From: Spirodela intermedia
Taxonomy: Eukaryota; Streptophyta; Magnoliopsida; Alismatales; Araceae
Assembly: GCA_902729315.2 (NCBI GenBank)
Contig: LR746280.1
Location: forward strand, 1,480,501-1,544,500
DNA length: 64,000 bases
Direction of reading: 5' to 3'
In this document: piece by piece, positions 35,823 to 46,853 of the stretch
Numbering within the stretch: position 1 is the first letter of the stretch
Layout: every line of letters begins with the position of its first letter
Position numbers and translations under genes: made by a program
Notes under the pieces: generated by a model
Told to the model about the DNA's origin: nothing
Databases searched by the model: none
Seen by the model: only the letters and a program-made list of their open reading frames with translations

Positions 35823-36730
35823 ATCCCTCCCCCACGTGGGTCAGCAATGCTGAAGAAAGGTCTCTGATTGGCTCTCAAATGCTGGGCTTCCCGCCATTGA
35901 TATTGACCGGGTGTTCTTCCCGTGTTTTCTCCGCTTGCAGGTCCGAGTAGTTGGGAGCGGCGGGATCTGATGCTATGACTTTATTTGAAACTAGTCAAAG
36001 GTTTTGTTGTTGTTTCTCTCTGTCTCTCTCCTCCGATTCTCTTTCATCAATAAAACCGTTGACCACACCTCGAGTTTTCGGACTGGGGGATGCCCCAGTC
36101 AAATCTGATGCAGAAGAGACGGGATGGCCCGGTTGTATTAAAGAGGAAGATCAAATATAAAATGAAATTCAATAAAGTTTATATAATGTTCATTATTTAC
36201 TGAGGATAAAAAGGTAATTTTGGGTAGTATAAAAAAAGTAATTTTAGGATTTTTCTTTTTCTTTTTCTTCTTCTGCTACGACTCATAAACATATATCATT
36301 CTCTGACATTAAGAGAGATAGCACTCCTTTACCGAACATCTCCCTCTCTCTCTCTCTATCTCAATCATGGGTGGATGTGAAAGGAAGTCTGAACCGTGTC
36401 TGGCCTTGTGAAGGGCCCGTTGGAAGTCGCGGGGTCAACGGGCCGAAATTCCCAGCCCTTTGCCGCCGGCACAGTGTCAACGAGAGCGAGAGAAATGGCA
36501 AGAAACCGACTGTTCATGGGATAGAACAATGAACAGGGCAGGGAAGGAATGGGCTGCTTGTTCGACGGTCTGAACGAGCCGGAGTCCAACGGAGGAAGCC
36601 ACGTTCCGACGCCTCGGTATCGAGGAACTGTGGAAGATTTAACTACTCTTCCGAACTCTGCCATGCATTTATAAAGCGAGCCTCGCTGGCCATCTGGAGG
36701 GGAGGACATCCTTGGCCCTGATCATAACCC

Positions 36731-36757
36731 TACTCTCTCTCTCCATCTATCTATCTA

Positions 36758-36790
<33 letters not shown>

Positions 36791-36793
36791 CTT

Positions 36794-36825
<32 letters not shown>

Positions 36826-36866
36826 CTCTCTCTCTCTCTCTCTCCATCTATCTATCTATCTATCAA

Positions 36867-36901
<35 letters not shown>

Positions 36902-37076
36902 CTCTCTCTCTCTCTCTCTCTATTTCTATCTATCTATCTGTCTATCTCTCTCTCTCTCTCTCTCTCTATTTCTATCTATCTATCTGTCTATCTCTCTCTC
37001 TCTCTCTCTCTATTTCTATCTATCTATCTGTCTATCTCTCTCTCTATCTATCTGTCTATCTGTCTATCTATCTATT

Positions 37077-37127
<51 letters not shown>

Positions 37128-37153
37128 ATTTATCTATCTCTGTCTGTCTATCT
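36731..37153. repeat. Compound (CT)n/(CTAT)n microsatellite array
   Basis: About 420 bp alternates between blocks of CT dinucleotides and blocks of CTAT/CTGT tetranucleotides. The block unit (CT run, then TCTATTTCTATCTATCTATCTGTCTAT) recurs at least three times between 36915 and 37040, so the array is partly a higher-order repeat. Further CT runs continue to about 37345. Confidence 0.95.
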
Positions 37154-37652
37154 ATGTATATCTGCAGCTCCATATCATCGCTCTTCTTCTTTCCTTTCTC
37201 TATCCCCCTCTCCATTCATCTCCATTTCGCTATCTCTACCTGTTTATACGACACCGCTTCCCGCACCATGGTCATCTCCCTCTCTGTCTCTCTGTCTCTC
37301 TCTCTCTCTCCTCTTCCTCTCACTATCTGTCTCTCTATCTCTTCTCTCGATACCCATGTGCGAACTCCAATTATTACAGATTGTCTGAGAAGCTGACAGA
37401 CCGAGACTTGACAGAGGAATACGAGTGGAGGCCAGGAGAGGAGAGCTAGAGAGAGAGAGAGAGAGAGAGAGAGGTAGCGTTCTTGGAGGGTTGTCAGTCA
37501 CCATGTTCCCTTCTTCTTCCACTTGAAGTGACCTGCTTGACGGCTGTGGATGAACGACAAGTTCACCATGAAAAGCCACGACATCCACTTTTGACTGCAT
37601 CCGGACACGCGAGATTGAAAGGGTACGAGGCTGAAAGCCTGCAGGCTGAGGA

Positions 37653-37794
37653 GGAAGAAGACGAACATCCCTACTTAATGACATGACTCCATTTTAGTGT
37701 TCTACCCCACATGCGAAGCTCATGGAAGAAGACGAACCTCTCCACTCAGTGACAAGACTCCATTTTAGAGTTCTACCCCACGGGCGAAGCTCAT
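37653..37794. repeat. 71-bp tandem duplication
   Basis: Two adjacent 71-bp units, 37653-37723 and 37724-37794, both begin GGAAGAAGACGAAC, contain GACTCCATTTTAG and TTCTACCCCAC, and end GCGAAGCTCAT. They differ at about ten positions. No gene covers them. Confidence 0.9.
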
Positions 37795-37949
37795 AAATGG
37801 CCGCAGTTTTCTTATTTCCTTTTAATTATGGGGACCGTTCTCAGGAACAGTAAGTTATGTCGATATAACGAGGAAGGAAGAACTACTCTCTCTCTCTCTC
37901 TACTCTCTACCTTTGGATTGGCTCCTTTCTGAAGTCACGGGACTAGGAG

Positions 37950-37980
37950 AACTCCCGCCTCTCCCGGGGAGGCGGGAGTT
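37950..37980. repeat. GC-rich perfect inverted repeat (hairpin)
   Basis: A 12-bp arm AACTCCCGCCTC (37950-37961) and its exact reverse complement (37969-37980) flank a 7-base spacer TCCCGGG that is itself partly palindromic. As RNA or single-stranded DNA this would form a very stable stem. Confidence 0.9.
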
Positions 37981-38884
37981 CATCGGCTAATGACCATCTC
38001 GTCAGTCTGTTTTTACCTGATGGTTTGTGCATCTGACTGCACCCTCCATATCTGAAAAAGCTCCCAAACTCGATGCCGAGAGTGGAAGCTTCAATAAAAG
38101 ATATGTGGGTATCGAATTATAGGTGATCGAAATCCAAACTTGGATAATTAATCGCATTATCATAATATCTACAACCATTTTGAAGCGTAGCATGGCCAAC
38201 TCATCTACTATATCATAGCATATTTTTATTTTTATTTTCCTAATTTTGGCATTTGACCGCTCCATTGTGACCGATTCGCGTTCAAGCCTGCTTTAGGCTA
38301 CAACTAGAAACTCGTAGCTATGCGGTCGAGTGGGGGAGTGGTTTCTAATTTTTATCGAGAAATGATTGAATCATTCACCTATCTTCAGATCTCAGAGTCA
38401 AGTACTTTGGAAGAGTAGTTGAATAGGCGGAGCTCGTCTGAGTAGCAGACGAAGGGTAGTTCGTCAAGCTCAATAACAGTGAGCATTTCGCATAGAGCTC
38501 ATTTATTTTCGTGTAAATTTTATAAATCATGCCTAAAATGGCATGGAATGCTCGAAAACATGAGCATCCTACGCAATGAGATGAGAAAATGTGTTGAGAT
38601 ATTAGAGGGTTTCTTGGACTGACCTAAGATCAGCTGGCGACGATGGGTCGTAGCCCTTAGTTGTCCACTTAGTATTGAATAATGGCTCAGAAGGGAGTTG
38701 ACCTATGAATCTCAACTTGGATTTCTCCACCGATTCCATTTGCACCACAACATAAGGCTTCCCCATTGACCAAGGAATAGAAGGGCATCCGAACAGCTGA
38801 CCGAGACTTCACTGAGGCAGATTCCAAGCAGAGAAGGAAAACACAAGGCAGAGATAAAGGGAGATGAGGTGGCGAGGCGCAGAG

Positions 38885-39393
38885 CTACATTCTTCTGCCG
38901 CCGGAGCCCGTCTCCCTCTGGCAGTCGAAGTAGACGGCTGCGATGGGCGAGCCGAGGTTGTAGACCTCGGCGAAGTCTCGGGTGTTGAAGTTCTGCCTCC
39001 ACCCGGGGGCGTAGACCGTCTGCCGGCCCAGCTGCTGGAAGAGGACGAAGACGAAGCGGTGGATCCCCATGGTCGGCCGGGGGCTCTCGTAGCAGACGAT
39101 CTCCTGGCCTGGATGTGTATGTTTTTTTTGGACATAAAATCGATGAGGGAATCAACCATTTGCAGTGGGGAGGATGCAGGTGTGAGTAGTACCGAGATTA
39201 TAGTAATCGAAGAGAGGACTTTACCGAATGAAAAAAATACGGACATAAATAGACTTGGGTATGTTTATCACTCTCTTAGCTTATGCTTTAAAACTTATTT
39301 GAGTCATCTGTGCCGGTCACAGGTTGTGAGGCAAACTCCTGTTGTCTGAGTGGTGGGTTGCACAATTTTTGGGGGATAAACCTACGTATACAC

Positions 39394-39454
<61 letters not shown>

Positions 39455-40557
39455 TGTATCTATGTTCATATGAGTGGTGGTGGGTTGGCGATCTCACCGA
39501 AAGTTGCACCAGTCGTTGCCGGTATATCCGTGACCAACCTGGAGAAGATTAGGTATCCCCATCAGTGCACGAGGAAATAATGCGGCAGATCAGGAGGGCT
39601 TACGCGAAGATAAATATCAGGAAAACATGTCAGCTGAGCAAAATTATGGTCTCCGAAACAAGAAACTCCGAGGAATTTCACCCCAAAAAAGAGACCTAGG
39701 AGGAGCTCCTAAGGAGTCTGTCTCCTCAGATTTGGCTTAACCCTCTCCGAAGCAAGAGCAGGGCTATTACCGAACCTGTATAACCTTAAAACTGATATAG
39801 GTTTGCCTCGTAAGGAGGGGATTGCCTAAAGATGGGGATGGTCTACTCAGATGCATTATGCCCTAAATAGAGAGATACCCCGCCTTTAGTTTTCTCAGAA
39901 CCAAACGCTCATAAGTGACACCAAGGCATGCGATTTCGTGAGACTTTTCCACTTTGGGACTGATCTAAGATTGAGATATGGAAACCCTGGTAACACTTTC
40001 GGCTCAGACAGCATCTGCCTGGTTAAAGCAGGATCTGTCTTCAAGATTTCCTCTTCAACACCAAAATTTAATAATTTCTCGGACTCGATCCCATATTCTA
40101 AATATCGCCGGGGGAAGACATGTAAGAATGCTCACCAGTGCAGATACTCTCTTAGATTCGGGTCGCTTGGGCTCGGAGCATCGGGATCCACCATCACCTT
40201 CAAGAAATAATATATAAATCAATGAACTACTACCATGCAAACTTATGCAGAAAATTTTCACATTGAGATCGATCCATTAGCCTTATTGTTCACCTTATAG
40301 AGGGTCTTTCCAATGATGAGAGAGGGAGAGAGAGAGAGAGAGAGAGAGAGCGAGCTTACGAGAGTGTAGAATGTCCTGAGGTCGTTGCCTCCGACCTCAA
40401 CCCTAGGTTGGTTGACTACAGCTGAGGGCTTGAATTCCTTCCCATTGGTGACCTCCCTTGAACTATACGTAATCCTAAGAGAAACATTCCTCGTGAACGG
40501 ATCCAATACATCCCCCACCACCCTTCCTACGACCAGGGGATCTCTCTCTCTAGGCAT
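38885..40557 (-). CDS. FT: FT-type PEBP protein (florigen)
   Basis: Four exons: 40557-40360 (198 nt), 40197-40136 (62 nt), 39538-39498 (41 nt), 39108-38885 (224 nt, TAG), giving 174 aa. The 62- and 41-nt internal exons are the conserved sizes of FT/TFL1 genes. Landmarks: N-terminal [21 protein letters not shown], ligand-pocket DPDAP (70-74), then GIHR (115-118). Residues that separate florigens from TFL1-type repressors are FT-like: Tyr84 in LREYLHW (His in TFL1), Trp137 and Gln139 in the external loop [17 protein letters not shown], and YNLG at 150-153. Family role: the protein is made in leaf phloem, moves to the shoot apex and, with 14-3-3 and FD-type bZIP proteins, activates flowering. 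CT tracts occur in introns 1 and 3 and in the promoter. FT rather than TFL1 or MFT clade is well supported; which FT paralogue is unknown. Confidence 0.95.
39398..39451. repeat. (GA)n microsatellite in FT intron 3
   Basis: About 27 GA units, reading as CT on the FT sense strand, lie 46 bp past the exon 3 donor side (exon 3 ends at 39498). Confidence 0.95.
40326..40350. repeat. (GA)n microsatellite at the 5' end of FT intron 1
   Basis: The GA run (CT in the FT sense) begins only about 10 nt after the exon 1 donor at 40359 and fills the start of this 162-nt intron. Confidence 0.9.
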
Positions 40558-40732
40558 GCCTCCTGAACACTGAAGAACCCAAACAAGGAGCCACAAGTGA
40601 GAAGAGAAGCTAGACTATTTGATGCAACCCACCGCAAAGAATAAGTGGAAGATAAACGCAAGAAGGGAGGCCTTATGATTGGGGGGGCTTCTAGAAGGGC
40701 TTTTGTGAGGGCGTGGGAGCACATGCTCCTTG

Positions 40733-40742
40733 CTATTTATGC
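40733..40742 (-). promoter_or_regulatory. Probable TATA box of the FT-type gene
   Basis: The minus strand reads CATAAATAGC here, about 180 bp upstream of the FT start codon. The position and sequence fit a plant TATA box. No transcript evidence is available. Confidence 0.5.
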
Positions 40743-40771
40743 ATGTGGGCAACTTTCGAATTGAACGAGCG

Positions 40772-40774
<3 letters not shown>

Positions 40775-40826
<52 letters not shown>
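40775..40826. repeat. (GA)n microsatellite in the FT promoter
   Basis: About 26 GA units sit just upstream of the probable FT TATA box, 218-269 bp before the start codon. Confidence 0.95.
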
Positions 40827-40829
<3 letters not shown>

Positions 40830-41783
40830 CTTTTTTCTTTCCACAAAAAATAACTCGCGTCGACGAGGTATAGGTCTGTGGAGGACCACAGAGTTACTTT
40901 AGTCTATGATCCCAAGATGACCTTGGTCTCATGGTTTCCCCACCACTCATATCTCCGGCATTGACCAGCTAGTTACCTAAGGATAGGGAGAAGATATTTC
41001 AAGCTGTATGGACCATAAGGGACTGCTTCCAATGGAGGGAGATAAATAAATGGGGAAATGAAGGATGTCACCTCGCTGGGTCTCTGACTGACCGATGCCT
41101 GACTGTGTTTCTCTACCTTTCCAACATATCAATTCATGGTTTCATCGCATGGAGATCACTAGTGCTTTTGTTATGCTTCTGATCATCTGTTGCCTGTCAT
41201 TGTCACTTCACTAGCATCCGAAGTGTTGTCACCCGCTCGCTCTCATCGGAGACAGAAAGGTCGCGCATCTCACATCACGTGGGGCCTCTCTCTCTCTCTC
41301 TCTCTCATGTGTACGGCACGTAGGGATCTTTCCTTCGAAGATCAGATAGCTTCAATGGTCCGGAGGCCGGCATGCTCGAGTGCTGGATCATCTGACAAAA
41401 GGGACCGCCAAATTGTTGCCGTGATTGTTTATTTTCTTTCCACTGTACGCGTCTCCGCAAGGTGATGTTGAAAGCACCGGTCACATAGATAATCACGTCG
41501 ATTTACGGATGGGATAGATCGGCGATAATACGCATCGGGTGCGGTCATTGAGAACGGAATGGGTATGATCTCCCTCTCAGAGACGAAAGGGGGAGTGAGA
41601 GAGAGAGAGAGAGAAAGTGGTCTGTCCATGTAGTGGAGGGCTATTGCATACACGTACGACTATCGAGAGAAAGCAACAGGCAATTTTAACAATGAGCGTT
41701 GGAAATTAGAATAGAAACAACAAAGGCCGCGCTGAGGAAGGCAAATGACATTGACGAGAATATGAGATCTCCCTCTCTCCCTG

Positions 41784-41819
<36 letters not shown>

Positions 41820-43397
41820 CTCCTCCCGTTCATTCTCTGTCTCTCCCTCCCACTCTCTCTCTCTCTCAAACGCACACATAAAACGTCAACATTCGAGATG
41901 AAATCTAAAGATTAGAATCTTCTTCGGCCTTTCCCTGTAACAGAGACCAGAACTTGCGGAAGAGAAACTTACGTAGATCGAATAAAAAAAAGACAACAGG
42001 TATCCGAGGAGTTTCCACGGGAGGAAACAAGATAGCAGGTAGAACCGCAGTCTTGTTGAATTTCCCCTCCCTTTTCGTATCGAAGGGTAGGGAACTTGAC
42101 CGGTGGAATTTCTTACAGGAGTAGGTTGGTCCATGAAAATGCGTGTAGCAGGGAATTTGGCTTAAATGTTGCTCGAAAATGTATAATATTACAAGTTATA
42201 AAATGCATAACCTTTGAACGTAATTTTTTGTTCTATTTATATATCTATATATATATATATATTTGCATTATTTGAACTAAGTACTTGAGTAAAACATAGT
42301 TATATTTTTCTTTAGAAACTTTTAATAATTGATTTAATTTGTTAAAACATATCTTAAATGCTACATCTCCCTAAATATTTTTTTTTTAACAAATTAAAGA
42401 TTGTTGCTCCATAATTTGGCCCGATTTTCATATACATGATGTAGGCATAGAGTTAATCTTGTACCCACAAGTTGACATTGTCAGGAAATGCTCTACTTAT
42501 GATAATTTTGGTAATCTGTAAACAGCTATTAGTTTCTTTAATTATTTTCATGAATGTAGATTATTATAAAAAGGTGAAAGAGAAGAAATTAGACCCACCT
42601 AGTTTATCAGAGAAGTGGATTTATTGCCATGGAACTTACCATTGATATTCAGAGTTAATTACCAATCATATACATTTACATATGTATATATATATATATA
42701 TCTGCATATATGGTACAGTGAAAAAATATTTTGCAATTTTTCTTTACTATGTTGTCCAATGAAGGACTTCAAAAATAATAAAGATGATCCAGAAGTGCAG
42801 ATACACCCTGGACAGATAATATATCAGAATATCCATATGATTTGAAAGGGTAACCCTAGGCCCAGCTCCGGAGAAGGAACCTAAACAAAAAAAGGGTTCA
42901 AGCCATGTGATAAGCTAAAATATCCGGTCTAGATTCAGACTGACCTGGAGAGTGATGGACTTCATAGAGTACGCTTAGGGAGCTGAACTTACCCTAGATA
43001 CATTGAAGGCTTATTGTTTACACTGTGCTGCTCCTAGTTAACTGTAGAATCATCTGTTCATATCTTCAATATGCTTTTAAAGACTTCATTTCTAGAATGT
43101 TAGATGACTAGGTTCATGCTTATTATTGTCAATGACATGATCAATGGGAATGAAATGACTTTTTCAAGATAGTGAATGCTGGTCGAATCGGGGCCTAGAG
43201 GGCCACCATAAAGTCAACTCTCATTGCCGAACTAGGGAGGTTTGGCTTGAAGTTCTATCAGAAGCCAGCCCACGAACTTTGATTTTTAATTTTTGCTGCG
43301 GTTTTTTGACGTAGGCCTATTTGAACGGATGTGAAGACGGGTAATCATCATAGGATACAACTCCAGCCCAATGGGATAGGAGGACTGACGTGTGCAA

Positions 43398-43399
<2 letters not shown>

Positions 43400-43437
<38 letters not shown>
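43400..43437. repeat. (CT)n microsatellite
   Basis: A clean CT run in the FT-VQ intergenic space, seen directly. Confidence 0.93.
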
Positions 43438-43440
<3 letters not shown>

Positions 43441-44089
43441 CTTACACGGTCGGAAGGCAGGGTTTGATCTATATTGAGACTAAAGTCTGAGCCAATAAAG
43501 ATCTGAATTTGAATGAGAAGATTGTGACCCGGTAAGCTTGCACTCTATCTGATAAATTGTCGACGTAAATCAAACCACGGTGTAAATGTGCACGGTTGCA
43601 CGTTTCAGGAGATTCAGTGGCATTAAAAAGGAGATCTCAAGAGTCGCAGTCCTCTTGGATTGGGACCTTTGGAGCCAGTGCAGACCAGCCTTGACATCGG
43701 GTTTCCAGGCTAGACTTCGATCTTGGTCAACCCATTGACTTATCACCGCAGCGTTTCTTTTAAATTAAATATATTTAATAGTGAAATGGCACAAATAATT
43801 TCAAAATTTCTGATTGTCAGGCCATGCCAACGAGGCCATTTTACCAGTCGAAGGACTTCACTAGGACACATAAAGAGGTAAAATCATGAATTTTGCGTTT
43901 ATATTTTCGTACTGGTAATATTTTTCAGCTGTATTCTTCAGAAAAACAATGCCTCACATGAGGCTCAGAGAGGGTAGAGACGAGGAAAGATTAGTCTGGC
44001 TTCTGTCTCTGCACCTTGATCCGACTACTAAGTATTTTCAATAATTTCTTGCTAAAAATCCGATCATGTTTCCTCTCAGAATACTATAC

Positions 44090-44230
<141 letters not shown>

Positions 44231-45596
44231 GAGGGGGGGCTTAGCCTTCTCATATTATGACTGAACGATTAATCGGATATGAGGGATAGCTTTTCAAGTA
44301 CCAGTCCGTTATACGATAAAAGAGAAAAGCTGGGCCTTTGGAAATCCGATTAGCAGTATCCTGTTTCGCTACCCTGCCATCCATTTAATAGTATCCTCAG
44401 GCCTTGGACCCGTCAAGGGTGGTAAGCCAACTGACTGTTACCAATGGGACTGGGTCTCACGTGACGGCAGGCGTTTCTCGGTCAAACTGCCGCAACCTGG
44501 AAAAGTGTTTCGCCTGTTTTCTTGACCAAAAGTTGTCCGGTCAAACGATGACTCGACAATTCCTTCCCATTGTTTTAGTACCTTGAAATTACCCCAATTC
44601 CTCCATCTCGAAATTATTTAGAAATATACCCTCGTCAAAGCCACAATTAAATGGTACCAACTTAATTATTAATTTTAATGTAGTTTATTTTCATGGCGAG
44701 GGGAAGAGTCGCGTCACCTCCATGCAACATCATCAGATGTCAACTATTAAAAATCATTAATGCCCCATGAGGGGTACATGAGCAAATACCACATAAACAG
44801 GGTTATTACATTGACGGATGCTTTATTCCAGGGTTCTCTAGCTGAATACGCACCCACTCTCCCCTATCCTCATCGGTAAAGGAAGCCCAATAGCCATCCA
44901 CAAGAGGCTCAATAATTGAATGCCATCTCTGGAGCCCAGTCTCAAAGGAGACCGGGACAAGTACGTAATTTTATTTCTAATTTGGGCTTTAAAAAATAAT
45001 AATGCTAATAATAACAACAATAGTAATAATAAAGATGTACGTGGAACCAGTGTAGGCAGGGTTATTTGTACAGAGGTGGCCTTGAAAATAAGTATTATTG
45101 TAATTTTTAGTCACATAGGGTTCTTTACGTAAGAATACAGTACAACGTGCCGAACCAGAAAATGAGGACACAACTACAAATATGGATGATAATGTAACTA
45201 GGTAATTGTATATATTTATTGTGGAGGAACGCGGAAGTAGGGGAAGATGGCACAGCTGACTGGTCCTAGTCAACTGAGACCTGTACCGTCAACTGGGGTC
45301 AAGAAAAGAAATCTTCACTTTACGTATAAACCCTGTCTATATATTTAATGGTATATCGACCACTGAAGGGTGACAGCGCCAAGATCTTTTGTAGCTGTCT
45401 CGGTAGTTTTTATTTTTTTTGTTAACATGAAAGATATCGATATACAATTAATAAAGGAATGTTTATACAAAAACATTATAAGAAAGCGTTTGAGAATCTC
45501 CCATGATCCCGGTCCACTGTCCCACTGGTCGACCCGAGAGCCCGTGACAGCCGCCCGATCAGCGGAGCGCATGCGATATCCACCGTCAGATGGCTC

Positions 45597-45602
45597 ACGT
45601 GG
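45597..45602. promoter_or_regulatory. G-box CACGTG upstream of the VQ gene
   Basis: An exact CACGTG lies about 310 bp before the VQ start and 137 bp before its probable TATA box. G-boxes bind bHLH and bZIP factors; use here is inference. Confidence 0.4.
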
Positions 45603-45738
45603 TCTTCTTCGCGTTCTCCCTCTCCCTCTCTTGTCCCCGTCATCGCCGTCAGATTTTAATTTGCTATCTGCTGACAATTCAACGTCTCCCCTCCTCACTT
45701 GCTCGGTGGGTTCCTCCGCAACGGTCCTCTCTGCCCTC

Positions 45739-45744
45739 TATAAA
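45739..45744 (+). promoter_or_regulatory. Probable TATA box of the VQ gene
   Basis: CTATAAAC reads at this point, followed by the GA tract and then the start codon at 45909. Transcription starting about 30 bp downstream would place the whole GA tract in the 5' UTR. Confidence 0.6.
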
Positions 45745-45760
45745 CCTCTGCAACTCGTCC

Positions 45761-45872
<112 letters not shown>

Positions 45873-45908
45873 GGGAGGGTCTCTCTAGCTCGGAATAGCA
45901 GTGTGGTA

Positions 45909-46202
45909 ATGGCAAGGAGAGAGAATACGCCGGTGAAGGTGAAGATAATTGTGACGAGGTTCGTGGAGACGGAGGAGACGCAGTTCAAGGCGGTGGTGCA
46001 GAGCCTGACAGGGAAGAACTCGAATGTTGCGGCGCCGCCGAGGGTGTGCCAGCCAACCGCCGTCAAGAGCAGCGGTAGGCGACCGGCGGGTGCCGGTGGC
46101 CAGCAGTCCGTCCCCACGGCGGCACCCAGTCTGGAGGATCTCGACTGGGTGCTCCGGGGCCTCCCTTCTCCGGCGGAGCTCAGCAAACTCTGGGTCGATT
46201 GA
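45909..46202 (+). CDS. Small VQ-motif protein
   Basis: A single-exon frame of 97 aa starts at the ATG at 45909. The defining VQ motif FxxxVQxLTG is present as [10 protein letters not shown] (about residues 28-37), preceded by the typical [17 protein letters not shown] beta-like segment and followed by GKNSNVA. The middle is Ala/Pro/Gly-rich, and the acidic end [17 protein letters not shown] resembles the C-terminal conserved part of small VQ proteins. VQ proteins are nuclear cofactors that bind WRKY transcription factors, often in defence and stress signalling. Most VQ genes are intronless, as here. GA repeats flank it on both sides (5' UTR and just after the stop). Which VQ subgroup is uncertain. 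Confidence 0.92.
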   Translation: MARRENTPVKVKIIVTRFVETEETQFKAVVQSLTGKNSNVAAPPRVCQPTAVKSSGRRPAGAGGQQSVPTAAPSLEDLDWVLRGLPSPAELSKLWVD

Positions 46203-46853
46203 GAGAGCGAGAGAGAGCGAGAGAGAGCGCGCGCGCGCGAGAGAGAGAGATAGAGTAAGCTTGTTTAGTTCTTCCCCTGTGCATAGTATTGATTTCATTT
46301 TTACAATTCAGTTGACTATATGAGTTCACCATGCATCATAACGGCGTGTCGGATCATATCGCACTCCCACTCTCATGAGCCACCATGGCTATCTCAAGAA
46401 CATTCAACAGCAGAAATAAAAATAAAAATAAAACTCCCCAAGAACGGATAAAGATAACCCTCGTTGATTGCAATCTTCTCAGGCTATAATTTCCACTGGA
46501 GGAGAGAGAAAACCACGAAATCAACATCCCATTACAAGAATACACAGCATGAACAGGTTTTATTACCCTAAAAGGGAGACATGAAACGTTCCCCAACGAA
46601 CATTTCACCATACATTACATTGACTGGAAAATTTCCATGAATAGTATGAAATTACTTACTGCTTGGTGGGCAACCGAGACCATCCAATTCTTCCTCCACA
46701 TCCCTCAAGAACACTCTTAACCATTCACTCTTTCATTCTATGGTAGAGAAAGGAAGTCTTGATCGCTGCAACTATACAGTCCAAGCATGGGCCGAACACG
46801 GGCAGCGCCTAGCGGAGAGCCCGACTCGATCGACATTCCTTCTCTGCTGCCGT
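46203..46853. other. Intergenic between convergent VQ and SCYL2 genes
   Basis: This gap holds two 3' UTRs. It begins with a GA/CG-alternating run (46200-46255) right after the VQ stop. No coding signal was seen. Confidence 0.6.

Larger units (their letters stand above)
35823..38884. other. Intergenic between convergent ICDH and FT genes, repeat-rich
   Basis: No gene was recognised in this 3-kb gap. It holds the ICDH 3' UTR on the left and the FT 3' UTR on the right. Inside are a large CT/CTAT compound microsatellite, a 71-bp tandem duplication and a GC-rich hairpin, each listed separately. Open frames in the microsatellite are only Ser/Leu/Tyr repeats. Confidence 0.7.

Noticed and set aside
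36365-36709. 114-codon minus-strand open frame between ICDH and FT
   Set aside because: No recognisable motif, no splice partners and no homologue I know; probably chance.
36712-37449. 245-codon open frame of Ser/Leu/Tyr repeats
   Set aside because: It is a translation of the CT/CTAT microsatellite, not a gene.
38280-38360. Possible tRNA-like segment
   Set aside because: No canonical GGTTCGAATCC-type B box or cloverleaf pairing could be found.
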